NCBI RefSeq assembly: GCF_029893355.1 | Contig: NZ_JARZAI010000004.1 | Location: 124,001-188,000 of the forward strand | Source: Kitasatospora sp. MAA4 | GTDB lineage: Bacteria; Actinomycetota; Actinomycetes; Streptomycetales; Streptomycetaceae | Length of the DNA: 64,000 nucleotides | Direction of reading: 5' to 3' | Part shown: positions 42,494 through 50,346 of the stretch, piece after piece | Layout of the letters: the number at the start of each line of letters is the position of its first letter | Position numbering within the stretch: the first letter of the stretch is position 1 | Program-made: the position numbers and the translations under genes | The notes under the pieces: generated by a model | What the model was told of the DNA's origin: nothing | Database searches by the model: none | The model's input: only the letters and a program-made list of their open reading frames with translations

Positions 42494-42871
42494 ATGCTCA
42501 TGACCATCGGCCGACTCGCCGAGCTCACCGGAGTGCCCGCGTCGGCCATCCGGTACTGGGAACGCCACGGCCTGCTCCCGGCGCCCGAACGCCAGGGCGG
42601 GCAGCGGCGCTATCCGCCGGACGCGGCGGAGCGGATCGTGCTGCTGCGCAAGTGCCAGCAGGCGGGACTGACGCTGGCCGAGATCAGCGAGTTCCAGCAG
42701 GAGCAGCCACGCAGAGAGGCGATGATCCGCACCAAGGTCGCCGAGATCGAGCAGCGCATGATCGACCTCGACCATGCCCACCAGATCCTCAGCCACGCCC
42801 TCAAGTGCAGCAGGGCGGATATCGTCGGCTGTCCGAACTTCCAGGCACAGATGGCGACATGGCGCCAGTAA
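42494..42871 (+). CDS. MerR-family transcriptional regulator
   Basis: The 125-residue protein has the MerR winged helix (TIGRLAELTGVPASAIRYWERHGLLPAPERQGGQRRYPPDAAERI), a dimerisation helix and two late Cys (CSRADIVGC) that could bind metal or thiol ligands. The short C-terminal effector region is typical of metal- or redox-sensing MerR proteins. It reads away from the aldolase/CMD operon and most likely controls that operon and itself through the dyad between them. Confidence 0.85.
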   Translation: MLMTIGRLAELTGVPASAIRYWERHGLLPAPERQGGQRRYPPDAAERIVLLRKCQQAGLTLAEISEFQQEQPRREAMIRTKVAEIEQRMIDLDHAHQILSHALKCSRADIVGCPNFQAQMATWRQ

Positions 42872-42903
42872 CCTGAGGGTCCCCAGCGTCGGGAGGATGC
42901 GCC

Positions 42904-43686
42904 GTGTGTACTGCGTTCGTCAGTGTGGATCCGCACTCCGCCACGCCGGTCCTGCTACTGGCCGCGCGGGACGGCGACACCGCGCGGGGGTGGCTGCCGC
43001 CGGGCCGGCACTGGCCCGAGCGGCCCGGGGTCGTCGGCGGGCGGGATCTGCTGGCGGGGGGCACCTGGCTGGCGGTGGGTTCCGTGGACGAGTCCCCGTG
43101 GCGGATGGCGTGCCTGCTGAACGCGGTGGGTCCGGCGGCGCCTGCGGAGGTGCACAGGTCGCGCGGGGAGCTACCGCTCCTGGCACTCGGCGAGGAAGGG
43201 ATCGGCGGGCTGGATCTGGCGCACTACGACCCGTTCCACCTGATCCGTGCGCGGCCCGCCGAGGTGCAACTGCTGAGCTGGAACGGCGGCGAGCTGCGGA
43301 CTCGCCTCCTCGGCCCGGGTCTGCACGTGGTGGCCAATGACGGACTGGACGGCCAGGCCGACAGCCTCGGACCAGGGGACGACGTTCCGGTGACGGCCGC
43401 TCGCGCGGCGCTGCTGCGACCGCGCCTGACGGCCGACGCCCGGCCCGAGCCCGCGCCCGGCGCCGCCCCGACCGCACTGGCCTGGGGCGGCTGGCTGGGG
43501 ATCGCGGACGACGAAGCGGTGTTCGTCCACCGGCCGCAGTTCAGCGAGGGCCTCTGGTGGGGAACGACGTCGCTCTCGCTGGTCGCGCTCGGCCGCACCG
43601 CGATCCGCTACGACTTCAACCCGCGCCCCGGCGACCGGAGTTCCTGGTACCAGGTCGACCTCGGCACCCCGGCAACCCGGCACTAG
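42904..43686 (+). CDS. NRDE/TANGO2-family protein
   Basis: The 260-residue protein starts at GTG 42904 and begins VCTAFVSV, as TANGO2-family proteins start MCT with the Cys exposed after Met removal. The name-giving NRDE motif is changed to ARDGD (21-25). The rest follows the family layout: PWRMACLLNAVG, LLSWNGGELR, GLHVVANDGLD and GLWWGTTSLSLVAL near the end. Members are linked to heme or lipid handling in other organisms; here the role is not known. It is convergent with the methyltransferase gene. Confidence 0.8.
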   Translation: MCTAFVSVDPHSATPVLLLAARDGDTARGWLPPGRHWPERPGVVGGRDLLAGGTWLAVGSVDESPWRMACLLNAVGPAAPAEVHRSRGELPLLALGEEGIGGLDLAHYDPFHLIRARPAEVQLLSWNGGELRTRLLGPGLHVVANDGLDGQADSLGPGDDVPVTAARAALLRPRLTADARPEPAPGAAPTALAWGGWLGIADDEAVFVHRPQFSEGLWWGTTSLSLVALGRTAIRYDFNPRPGDRSSWYQVDLGTPATRH

Positions 43687-43688
43687 GG

Positions 43689-44399
43689 CTACGGCCTGCG
43701 CGCCAGCACCAGCCGGCAGCGCGGGCTGCCGTCCTCGCGCCACCCCAGCGGCTCCAGCGGCTCGGTGGTCACAGTGAAGCCCGCCGCCGCCAGCTCCGTG
43801 CGCAGCGCCGTCAGCGGGGAGGTGCGGTAGTACATGACGAAAGGGGGCCGCCACAGCGCGTTCCGCACCCGCATCACCGCGTCGAACCCGGCCAGCACCC
43901 AGTACCAGGGCGAGCTGATCGGCGGCGGCGCGCCGACCGGAAGCGCGAGGACCCCGCCGGGCCGCAGCGCGCGGTACACCCCGGCGAAGAGCGCGGGCCG
44001 CTCGGCGGGCAGGAAGTGCCCGAGGGCCCCGAAACTGACTGCCAGGTCGAAGGCCCCCGCGAAGGGCAGCGCCCGCGCATCCGCCCTGACCCACTCCGCG
44101 CCCGGGTAGGCCCGGCCTGCCTCCGCGAGCATGCCCGCACTGGAGTCGACGCCCGTCGACCGGCCTCGGCAGACCGCCTCCAGGACCCGCAGACCGGCGC
44201 CCGTCCCGCAGCACACGTCCAGCCCTTCGCCGAACGGCCCGAGCGGGCGCAGCGCGTCGGCGGTCGCGTCGAGGATGCTGTCGGGCGTGCGGAACGGCGT
44301 GTGGTCGAACCGGGGAGCGAGCAGGTCGTAGCCGTGCTCGACCGAGGACAGCGCCTGGACGACCAGGTCGCGCAGCGAGGGGCCTTCTGGAGAGAACAC
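43689..44399 (-). CDS. SAM-dependent methyltransferase
   Basis: The 236-residue protein has the SAM-binding LDVCCGTGAGLRVLE, then GVDSSAGMLAEA, a DARALPFAG acidic loop and VSFGALGHFLP, with the post-core RPGGVLALPVG. It is of the UbiE/class I family. The C-terminal region has several hydrophobic stretches around 150-200 (WYWVLAGFDAV; PPFVMYYRT). The acceptor is not recognisable. The gene is isolated between convergent and divergent neighbours. Confidence 0.85.
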   Translation of the reverse strand: MFSPEGPSLRDLVVQALSSVEHGYDLLAPRFDHTPFRTPDSILDATADALRPLGPFGEGLDVCCGTGAGLRVLEAVCRGRSTGVDSSAGMLAEAGRAYPGAEWVRADARALPFAGAFDLAVSFGALGHFLPAERPALFAGVYRALRPGGVLALPVGAPPPISSPWYWVLAGFDAVMRVRNALWRPPFVMYYRTSPLTALRTELAAAGFTVTTEPLEPLGWREDGSPRCRLVLARRP

Positions 44400-44433
44400 C
44401 GGCTCAGCGTACGGTCCCTGTGGCCCCTCCGGT

Positions 44434-44925
44434 TCACAGTCCCGGAGTCAGGTGCCGACGGCCGGCGATCTGCTCGAAGATCAGGTTGGTCCGGGTCTGC
44501 GCCACCGCCGGGTGGGTGGTGAGGTGGTCCACCACGAAGTCCCGCAGGGCGTCGGGGTCCGCGAGCGCGACGTGCAGCAGGTAGTCGTCGGATCCGGCCA
44601 TGTGGAACACCGCCACCACGCCGGGCAGGTCGGGGGCCGTGCTCCGGAAGCTCTCGTTCTGCTCACGGGTGTGGGCCCGGAGCCGGACCGAGATCATCGC
44701 CTGCAGCGTCAGTCCGATCGCGGCGGGGGCGATCTCGGCCCGGAACGCGCGGATGACGCCGCGCTCGCGCAGCGCGCGCACCCGGGCCAGACAGGTGGAG
44801 GGGGCGATGCCCACCGCCTGCGCGAGCGCGTTGTTCGGTAGGCGGGCGTTGTCGGCGAGGATGCGCAGCAGGGCCCGGTCCACGTCGTCCAGGGGTGCCC
44901 GGCGGGCTGGAGGATTGTTCGGCAC
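44434..44925 (-). CDS. Lrp/AsnC-family regulator
   Basis: The 163-residue protein starts at GTG 44923-44925. The N-terminal helix-turn-helix (LDDVDRALLRILADNARLPNNALAQAVGIAPSTCLARVRALRERGVIRAFRAE) is a standard AsnC domain, and the C-terminal RAM domain (MISVRLRAHTREQNESFR... VAVFHMAGSDDYLLHVALADP) binds amino acids. It is divergent from the PLP decarboxylase gene and probably regulates it in response to an amino acid substrate or product. Confidence 0.9.
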   Translation of the reverse strand: MPNNPPARRAPLDDVDRALLRILADNARLPNNALAQAVGIAPSTCLARVRALRERGVIRAFRAEIAPAAIGLTLQAMISVRLRAHTREQNESFRSTAPDLPGVVAVFHMAGSDDYLLHVALADPDALRDFVVDHLTTHPAVAQTRTNLIFEQIAGRRHLTPGL

Positions 44926-44954
44926 GCAGCCCAGGATGTCAGCGCGAACGGACG

Positions 44955-44970
44955 ATATGCAAGATCGTAT
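44955..44970. promoter_or_regulatory. Candidate Lrp operator between the Lrp and decarboxylase genes
   Basis: ATATGCAAGATCGTAT is an AT-rich imperfect dyad (ATATG / CGTAT) in the 187-base divergent intergenic region, consistent with an Lrp/AsnC site. Assignment to the adjacent regulator is inference. Confidence 0.35.
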
Positions 44971-45112
44971 GAGCTGATTCCGAATGTTCTGCCGATTACT
45001 TCCCTGGATAGGGCCAGGTGTTCCATTCTGTCTTCCGATCGGATCGGCCATCGCCGCCCCACCGGACCCACCCGGCGGAACGTCCGACCCAGCGAACCGG
45101 GAGTGCAGCGCC

Positions 45113-46837
45113 GTGAGCCCAACCGACACCTTGGCCGTCCAGGTGGACCGCGACGAGCCCACGCTGCCGGGTGCCCGCGTGCCGTTCATGTCGATGGACG
45201 CGGCCGAGGAGCCCGACGCCCGCGACTTCGAGCTGCCGGCCGGCGGACTGGACGACGCGCAGCGCCTGCGCAAGCTGGACCGGATCGACGCGTACCTGAC
45301 GAGCAAGCGCCGCCACCTGCTCGGCTTCCAGGCCGCCCAGGAGATGGGCGGCAGCGCGTTCGACCTCGGCCGCTTCATGCACCACAACATCAACAACCTC
45401 GGCGACCCCTTCCAGAGCGGTGGCTACAAGCCGAACACCAAGATCATCGAGCGCGCCGTGCTCGACTACTACGCCGCCCTGTGGAACGCCGAGGCGCCGC
45501 ACAACCCGGACGACCCCGAGTCCTACTGGGGGTACGTGCTGTCCATGGGCTCGACCGAGGGCAACATGTACGCGCTCTGGAACGCCAGGGACTACCTGAG
45601 CGGCAAGGCGCTGATCCAGCCGCCCACCGGCACCTCCGGCGCCGCGCGGTACGTCCAGTCCCCGGCCCAGCCCGACAACCCCAACGCCTTCCGTCCCGTG
45701 GCGTTCTACTCCGAGGACACCCACTACTCGTTCGCCAAGGCGGTCCGCGTACTGGGCGTGGAGACCTTCCACTCCGTGGGCACCGAGCTGTACCCGGGCG
45801 AGTGTCCGCTGACCGGGCCGACCGGCGAAGCGGGCGAGTGGCCCGTCGAGGCGCCCTCCCGCAGCGGCCCCTCGGACCGCCCGTGGGACGGCACCGGCGA
45901 GATCGACATCGACGCCCTGGCGGAGCTGGTGGAGTTCTTCGCCGCCAAGGGACACCCGATCTTCGTCAACCTCAACCTCGGCAGCACCTTCAAGGGCGCC
46001 CACGACGACGTCCGGCAGGTCTGCGAGCGCCTGCTGCCGATCTTCGAGCGGCACGGCCTGGTCCAGCGCGCGGTGCGGTACGGCACGGACGCGAGCACCG
46101 GCGAGCCGCTCGTCGACCTGCGCCGCGGCTTCTGGATCCACGTGGACGGCGCCCTCGGCGCCGGCTACGCGCCGTTCATGCGGATGGCCGACGAGGACCC
46201 GGAGTTCGGCTGGACCCCCGACGCGCACATACCGCAGTTCGACTTCGGCATCGCCCTGCCCACCAGGGAGTTCGGCGACCTCGACATGGTCTCCTCGATC
46301 TCCATGAGCGGCCACAAGTGGCCCGGCGCGCCGTGGCCGTGCGGCATCTACATGACGAAGGTCAAGTACCAGATCTCACCGCCCTCGCAGCCGGAGTACA
46401 CGGGCGCACCCGACACCACGTTCGCCGGGTCGCGCAACGGCTTCTCCCCGCTGGTGCTCTGGGACCACCTGTCCCGGTACTCCTACCAGGACCAGGTGGA
46501 CCGGATCCGCCGGGCCCAGGAGCTGGCCGCCTACCTGGATCGGCAACTGCGCGTCCTGGAGCAGGAGAAGGACATCGACCTGTGGCCGGCCCGCACCCCG
46601 GGCGCCATCACGGTGCGGTTCCGCAAGCCGAGCCCCGAGCTGGTGGCGAAGTGGTCGCTGTCCTCACAGGACGTGCTGACGGTCCCCGGCGACGAGAGCT
46701 CGCGCCGCAGCTACGTGCACGTCTTCCTGATGTCCTCGGTCGACCGCGCCAAGCTGGACGCCCTGCTGGTGGACCTCGGCAACGACCCCGCCATCCGCGG
46801 CACGGTCCCCGGACTCGCCGCTCTCGCCACGGACTGA
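45113..46837 (+). CDS. PLP-dependent group II decarboxylase (histidine/amino acid type)
   Basis: The 574-residue protein starts at GTG 45113 after GGGAG. It has the PLP site SGHKWPG (Lys402), an upstream HVDGALGAGY and GSTEGNMYALWNAR, typical of group II amino acid decarboxylases with an N-terminal helical segment. The sequence most resembles histidine or glutamate decarboxylase-like enzymes annotated in streptomycetes, which make a biogenic amine in the cytoplasm. Divergence from an Lrp/AsnC regulator fits control by an amino acid. Which amino acid is used cannot be deduced here. Confidence 0.85.
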   Translation: MSPTDTLAVQVDRDEPTLPGARVPFMSMDAAEEPDARDFELPAGGLDDAQRLRKLDRIDAYLTSKRRHLLGFQAAQEMGGSAFDLGRFMHHNINNLGDPFQSGGYKPNTKIIERAVLDYYAALWNAEAPHNPDDPESYWGYVLSMGSTEGNMYALWNARDYLSGKALIQPPTGTSGAARYVQSPAQPDNPNAFRPVAFYSEDTHYSFAKAVRVLGVETFHSVGTELYPGECPLTGPTGEAGEWPVEAPSRSGPSDRPWDGTGEIDIDALAELVEFFAAKGHPIFVNLNLGSTFKGAHDDVRQVCERLLPIFERHGLVQRAVRYGTDASTGEPLVDLRRGFWIHVDGALGAGYAPFMRMADEDPEFGWTPDAHIPQFDFGIALPTREFGDLDMVSSISMSGHKWPGAPWPCGIYMTKVKYQISPPSQPEYTGAPDTTFAGSRNGFSPLVLWDHLSRYSYQDQVDRIRRAQELAAYLDRQLRVLEQEKDIDLWPARTPGAITVRFRKPSPELVAKWSLSSQDVLTVPGDESSRRSYVHVFLMSSVDRAKLDALLVDLGNDPAIRGTVPGLAALATD

Positions 46838-46849
46838 CGCCCTGACGCC

Positions 46850-46890
46850 CTGACACCCCGCGGCCCGTTATTTAGGTTAGCCTTACCTTC
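46850..46890 (+). promoter_or_regulatory. Iron-responsive promoter with DtxR/IdeR-type box over the start region
   Basis: A -35-like CTGACA (46850-46855) and -10-like TAGGTT (46873-46878), 17 bases apart, are overlain by TTAGGTTAGCCTTACCTTC (46872-46890), which matches the iron-box pattern of DtxR/IdeR/DmdR regulators (left half TTAGGTTAG perfect, right half CCTTACCTTC near-perfect). The box ends one base before the ATG of the CopD-like gene. The gene therefore seems repressed when iron is sufficient, with a transcript of only a few leader bases. Confidence 0.75.
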
Positions 46891-48045
46891 ATGACGTTCG
46901 CCCATCTGGCCGCCTCGGCCGGCTACACCATGCCCGCTTTCTGGCGGATCCTCACCAAATCAGGCTATTTCGTCGGCCTGTCCGGGACGATCGGCGCCAC
47001 GGTGACGTACGCGGCGGCGGTCCGCCCGGCACTGCGCACAGCGGCGGGCGACCGCGGCGACGTCGAGGTACTGCGCAGCCGAACAGCGAAGTACCTCGCC
47101 TGGGCCGGGGTCGTCCTACTGGTGACCGGCTACCTCCAACTCGCCGCACGCCTGGCCCGGGCCGGCCACGGCATGCCGTTCGGTGACGCCCTCGCGCCGC
47201 GACGGCTCTGGGACTTCCTGCGCGCACCCGCGGCCAAGGGGGCCTGGATCGCCCAGGGAACCATCTACCTGGTGCAGAACACCGTCCTGCTGCTGACCTC
47301 GGCCGCGCTGATCGCGCTCCTCCTCCCGCGGGTGCGCCGGCACCTGAACGCCCTCGCGCCCGTCGCCCTGGCCTCCTCCCTCGCGGTGACGCTCGTCGCG
47401 GCGATACCCGCCACCGCCCCCAGGACCACCGAGCAGCTGATCGACCTGATCATCGACCAGGTCCACATCATCAGCGGCACGGTCTGGATCGGCGGCCTGG
47501 CCCTGCTCGCCGTCCTCGCCGGCACGTGCAGGCAACTCAGCGCCGACGCAGGCGTGTTGTGGGCGGACGTGTGGCGCCGTTTCAGCCTGGTCGCACTGGT
47601 CTGCGTCGGCGCCGTGATCGGCTCCGGCCTGTGGATGGGCTGGCGGCACGTCGGCGGCCTCGGACAGCTGTGGACCACGGGCTACGGACTCGCCCTGCTC
47701 GTCAAGCTCCTGCTGGTCCTCGGCATGGTCGCGGCCGGCGGCGTCAACCAGTTCTGGCTGATGCCGCGGATCGCCCGGGCCCGCCGCGCCGACGCCACCG
47801 CCTCGCTGCTGCACCTGACGCTGCGGCACTTCCCCGCGGTCGTCTGGGCCGAAGTGGCCCTGGGAGCAGCCGTGCTGGCCGTCCTGCCCTTCCTCACCGG
47901 CTCGGCCCGCAGCCAGGCCGGCAGCCCGCCGGCCGTCGCGAGCGGGACCGTGTTCGCCGCCGGAGCCGCGCTGGTCCTCACCCTCGCGGCCTCGCTCTGC
48001 ATCACGGTCCGGATCTCCGACGCCCTCTCCCGGGCACGGGCGTAG
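46891..48045 (+). CDS. CopD-domain membrane protein, iron-controlled
   Basis: The 384-residue protein is all-membrane, with about nine predicted segments. The C-terminal half carries the CopD signature (HIISGTVWIGGLALLAVLA ... FSLVALVCVGAVIGSGLWMGW ... VKLLLVLGMVAAGGVNQFWLMPRI). In the family, CopD works with CopC in copper import or export; no CopC is encoded next to it. The iron box at its start suggests iron or heme metal handling rather than copper. The start ATG 46891 is supported by the promoter position, though ATG 46930 is possible. Confidence 0.8.
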   Translation: MTFAHLAASAGYTMPAFWRILTKSGYFVGLSGTIGATVTYAAAVRPALRTAAGDRGDVEVLRSRTAKYLAWAGVVLLVTGYLQLAARLARAGHGMPFGDALAPRRLWDFLRAPAAKGAWIAQGTIYLVQNTVLLLTSAALIALLLPRVRRHLNALAPVALASSLAVTLVAAIPATAPRTTEQLIDLIIDQVHIISGTVWIGGLALLAVLAGTCRQLSADAGVLWADVWRRFSLVALVCVGAVIGSGLWMGWRHVGGLGQLWTTGYGLALLVKLLLVLGMVAAGGVNQFWLMPRIARARRADATASLLHLTLRHFPAVVWAEVALGAAVLAVLPFLTGSARSQAGSPPAVASGTVFAAGAALVLTLAASLCITVRISDALSRARA

Positions 48046-48048
48046 GAC

Positions 48049-48894
48049 TCAGGACGGGACGCCCGGCAGGCCCGTGGCGGCGCCGTCCAGGGCGTGCGAG
48101 CAGACGCAGTCGCGGGTGGTCGGCAGCTTCTCGACGGCGCCGAAGAGCACGCTGCGCAGCCGGTCGACGTTGCGGGCGAAGACCTCCAGCACCTCCGCGT
48201 GGGTGACGCCCTCGCCCGACTCGACGCCCGCGTCGAGGTCGGTGACCAGCGCGAGGGAGCTGTAGCAGATCCCCAACTCACGGGCCAGCACGGCTTCCGG
48301 GTGGCCCGTCATGCCGACCACCGACCAGCCGTTGGCGGTGAACCAGCGCGATTCGGCGCGGCTGGAGAAGCGCGGGCCCTCGATCACCACCAGCGTCCCG
48401 CCGTCCACCGGCTCCCAGGCCTGCGCGCGGGCGGCGGCCAGGGCGGCGGACCGGCCGTCCGGGCAGTACGGGTCGGCGGCGGAGACGTGCAGGACCGCGG
48501 GGACGTGTCCGCCGGGCAGCTCCACGCCGTCGTAGAAGGTCTGTTCGCGACCCGAGGTGCGGTCCACGAACTGGTCGGGGACCACCAGCGTGCCCGGCCC
48601 GTACGCCTCCCGCAGACCGCCCACCGCGCAGGGGGCGAGCACCTGGCGCACCCCGAGCGCGTGCAGCGCCCAGAGGTTGGCGCGGTAGTTGATGCGGTGC
48701 GGCGGGATGCGGTGGCCGCGACCGTGCCGGGGCAGGAAGGCCACCGAGCGCCCGGCGATGGAACCGACGAAGAGCGAGTCGCTGGGCGGCCCGTACGGCG
48801 TGCCGACGGTGACCTCGGTGACCTCGTCCAGCAGCTCGTAGAGGCCAGAGCCTCCGATCACCCCGATCTCGGCAGTAATAGAGGTGCCAGTCAT
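48049..48894 (-). CDS. mtnP: S-methyl-5'-thioadenosine phosphorylase
   Basis: The 281-residue protein is a purine nucleoside phosphorylase-family MTA phosphorylase: IGVIGGSGLYELLD, FLPRHGRGHRIPPHRINYRANLWALHALGV, PCAVGGLREAYGPGTLVVPDQFVDRT, ETFYDG-type region (REQTFYDGVE) and the late GMTGHPEAVLARELGICY, where the base and methylthioribose are bound. It recycles the methionine-salvage substrate MTA to adenine and methylthioribose-1-phosphate in the cytoplasm. It is convergent with the CopD-like gene, three bases apart. Confidence 0.92.
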   Translation of the reverse strand: MTGTSITAEIGVIGGSGLYELLDEVTEVTVGTPYGPPSDSLFVGSIAGRSVAFLPRHGRGHRIPPHRINYRANLWALHALGVRQVLAPCAVGGLREAYGPGTLVVPDQFVDRTSGREQTFYDGVELPGGHVPAVLHVSAADPYCPDGRSAALAAARAQAWEPVDGGTLVVIEGPRFSSRAESRWFTANGWSVVGMTGHPEAVLARELGICYSSLALVTDLDAGVESGEGVTHAEVLEVFARNVDRLRSVLFGAVEKLPTTRDCVCSHALDGAATGLPGVPS

Positions 48895-49008
48895 GGCGAA
48901 GCCCTTCGCTAGGTGCCCGTGGAGACGGCTGCTGCGCGCTCCACGGGCACCCTACGAGGGCCGGGCGGCGTGCGGACCCCGCACACGCCTTACGGAATAC
49001 GGACGGTC

Positions 49009-49551
49009 TCAGTGCCGCACGGTGGGCCGCAGCGCCGTCTTGAAGGCCGGCACGTGCCAGCGGCCCTGGATCGCGGTCTCCTCCTCGTGCGGATCGGTGT
49101 GCCGCTGCTGCCAGTACGGATTGTCGTGCGGCAGGTGGCCGCTGACCCTGCCGTACATCCCGAAGGTGGCGATCACCAGCCCGAAGACGAAGCTGAAGAG
49201 CACGTTGGCCATCCGGAAGGCCAGGTGGTTCCAGCTGCTGTCGAGCGCCGCCAGGCCGACGAAGCCGGCCACGAAGAAGACCGCTCCCACGATCATGTTG
49301 GTCCAGGAAGCGATGTTGCCGCCGATCACCGCGCCGATCACCAGAATGGCGCCGACGATGATGGACAGCACGCCCAGCGCGCCGTTGCTGGAGAGGCCGG
49401 CCAGGTTCTTGCCGGAGGTGTCCAGGAAGCCGGCGTCGCCCGCCACGCCGAAGCAGCCCCAGATCAGCAGCAGCAGGCCGCCGAGACCGGCGCCGTACCG
49501 GTAGACCTGGGCGAGCCGGTGGTCGACGGGGAGTTCGTTCTGCAGTTTCAT
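49009..49551 (-). CDS. DUF4383-type small membrane protein
   Basis: The 180-residue protein starts at ATG 49549-49551 and has four clear membrane segments (GAGLGGLLLLIWGCFGVAG; LSIIVGAILVIGAVIGG; MIVGAVFFVAGFVGLAAL; NVLFSFVFGLVIATFGMYG) with the N-terminal VDHRLAQVYRYG pattern of DUF4383. The hydrophilic C-terminus ends with a His/Glu-rich stretch. The function of the family is unknown. Confidence 0.85.
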   Translation of the reverse strand: MKLQNELPVDHRLAQVYRYGAGLGGLLLLIWGCFGVAGDAGFLDTSGKNLAGLSSNGALGVLSIIVGAILVIGAVIGGNIASWTNMIVGAVFFVAGFVGLAALDSSWNHLAFRMANVLFSFVFGLVIATFGMYGRVSGHLPHDNPYWQQRHTDPHEEETAIQGRWHVPAFKTALRPTVRH

Positions 49552-49657
49552 TGCGGCCTCCACCAAGCGGTTCAGTGGTCGTGGACCGGCTGTCACATCC
49601 GGGTACGGATGCACCTCCAAGCTACGCCTGTCCCCGCGGGCTACGCCTGTCCGCGCC

Positions 49658-50032
49658 TTAGGCCCTGGCCCGCTTGGCGACCCCGAGCGCCCAGAGCACC
49701 AGCGGCACCTGGAGCGGCAGCCGGCCGTAGGCGAGGGCCTTCTCCCGCGAGCCGCGGGTGCGCCAGTCCAGGGCCATCTTGACGTTGGCGGGGAACACGG
49801 CGACGAAGAACGCCGCGCCGGCCAGGCCGCCGACCCGGCGGGTGGCGGGGACGGCGACCGCTGCGGCCAGCGCCAGCTCGGCGGCGCCGCTGGCCCGGGT
49901 CCAGTCCCGCGCCTGGCCGGGCAGCCACTCGGGGACCGTCTCGTCGAAGAGCGCGGGCTTGCGGAAGTGCGCGACACCGGCGGCCCCGAGCAGGGCGGCC
50001 AGTGCGTACGGGGAGAGGCGACGGAGGGACAA
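49658..50032 (-). CDS. DoxX-like small membrane protein
   Basis: The protein has four hydrophobic segments (YALAALLGAAGVAHF; AAELALAAAVAVPATRRVGG; AGAAFFVAVFPANVKMALDW; LQVPLVLWALGVA), like DoxX/DUF4267-type proteins of unknown role. The start is uncertain: TTG 50030-50032, in LSLRRLSPYALAAL, follows GAAGCAGG, while an upstream TTG at 50083 would begin inside the large palindrome. I prefer the inner start. Confidence 0.7.
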   Translation of the reverse strand: MSLRRLSPYALAALLGAAGVAHFRKPALFDETVPEWLPGQARDWTRASGAAELALAAAVAVPATRRVGGLAGAAFFVAVFPANVKMALDWRTRGSREKALAYGRLPLQVPLVLWALGVAKRARA

Positions 50033-50066
50033 GGCGGCCTGCTTCCGGTCGGGTTCGGGGGGCGGA

Positions 50067-50132
50067 CTTAGACCGACCGGCAATTGGGGGGCGGCGTCGC
50101 GACGCCGCCCCCCAATTGCCGGTCGGTCTAAG
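50067..50132. repeat. Perfect 66-bp palindrome
   Basis: The 33-base arms starting CTTAGACCGACCGGCAATTG and their exact complement meet at GCGTCGCGACGC with no loop. It lies between the divergent DoxX-like and asnB genes, so a terminator role is unlikely. It could be a regulatory cruciform, a palindromic mobile unit or a snap-back sequencing artefact. Confidence 0.9.
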
Positions 50133-50303
50133 GGCGGAGGGCCAGATTACCCGCCGGTAGCAACCGGTGGGGCTGTTCGAGCCTGAGCGAATTGACGGAA
50201 CCTCATGCACATGCGGAGTGCGGGGCGTAGCGTGACGATCTGCACACGGATCGAAGCAGCGGACAGCCCTGCTCCCACTCGTCCCGCAGGGCTGCCGCTG
50301 CCG

Positions 50304-50323
50304 CCTGCCCCCGCAGGGGCAGG
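50304..50323 (+). promoter_or_regulatory. GC hairpin in the asnB leader
   Basis: CCTGCCCC-CGCA-GGGGCAGG is a perfect 8-bp stem ending 23 bases before the asnB ATG, immediately upstream of the AGGGAG ribosome site. It may attenuate or insulate translation. Nothing else can be assigned in the 214 bases between the 66-bp palindrome and asnB. Confidence 0.5.
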
Positions 50324-50346
50324 CCAACCTAGGGAGTCTGCAAGAC

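Noticed and set aside
48988..49002. CCTTACGGAATACGG, similar to the CCGTA element
   Set aside because: Internal spacing is four bases shorter than in the three conserved copies and the second block is absent; probably chance.
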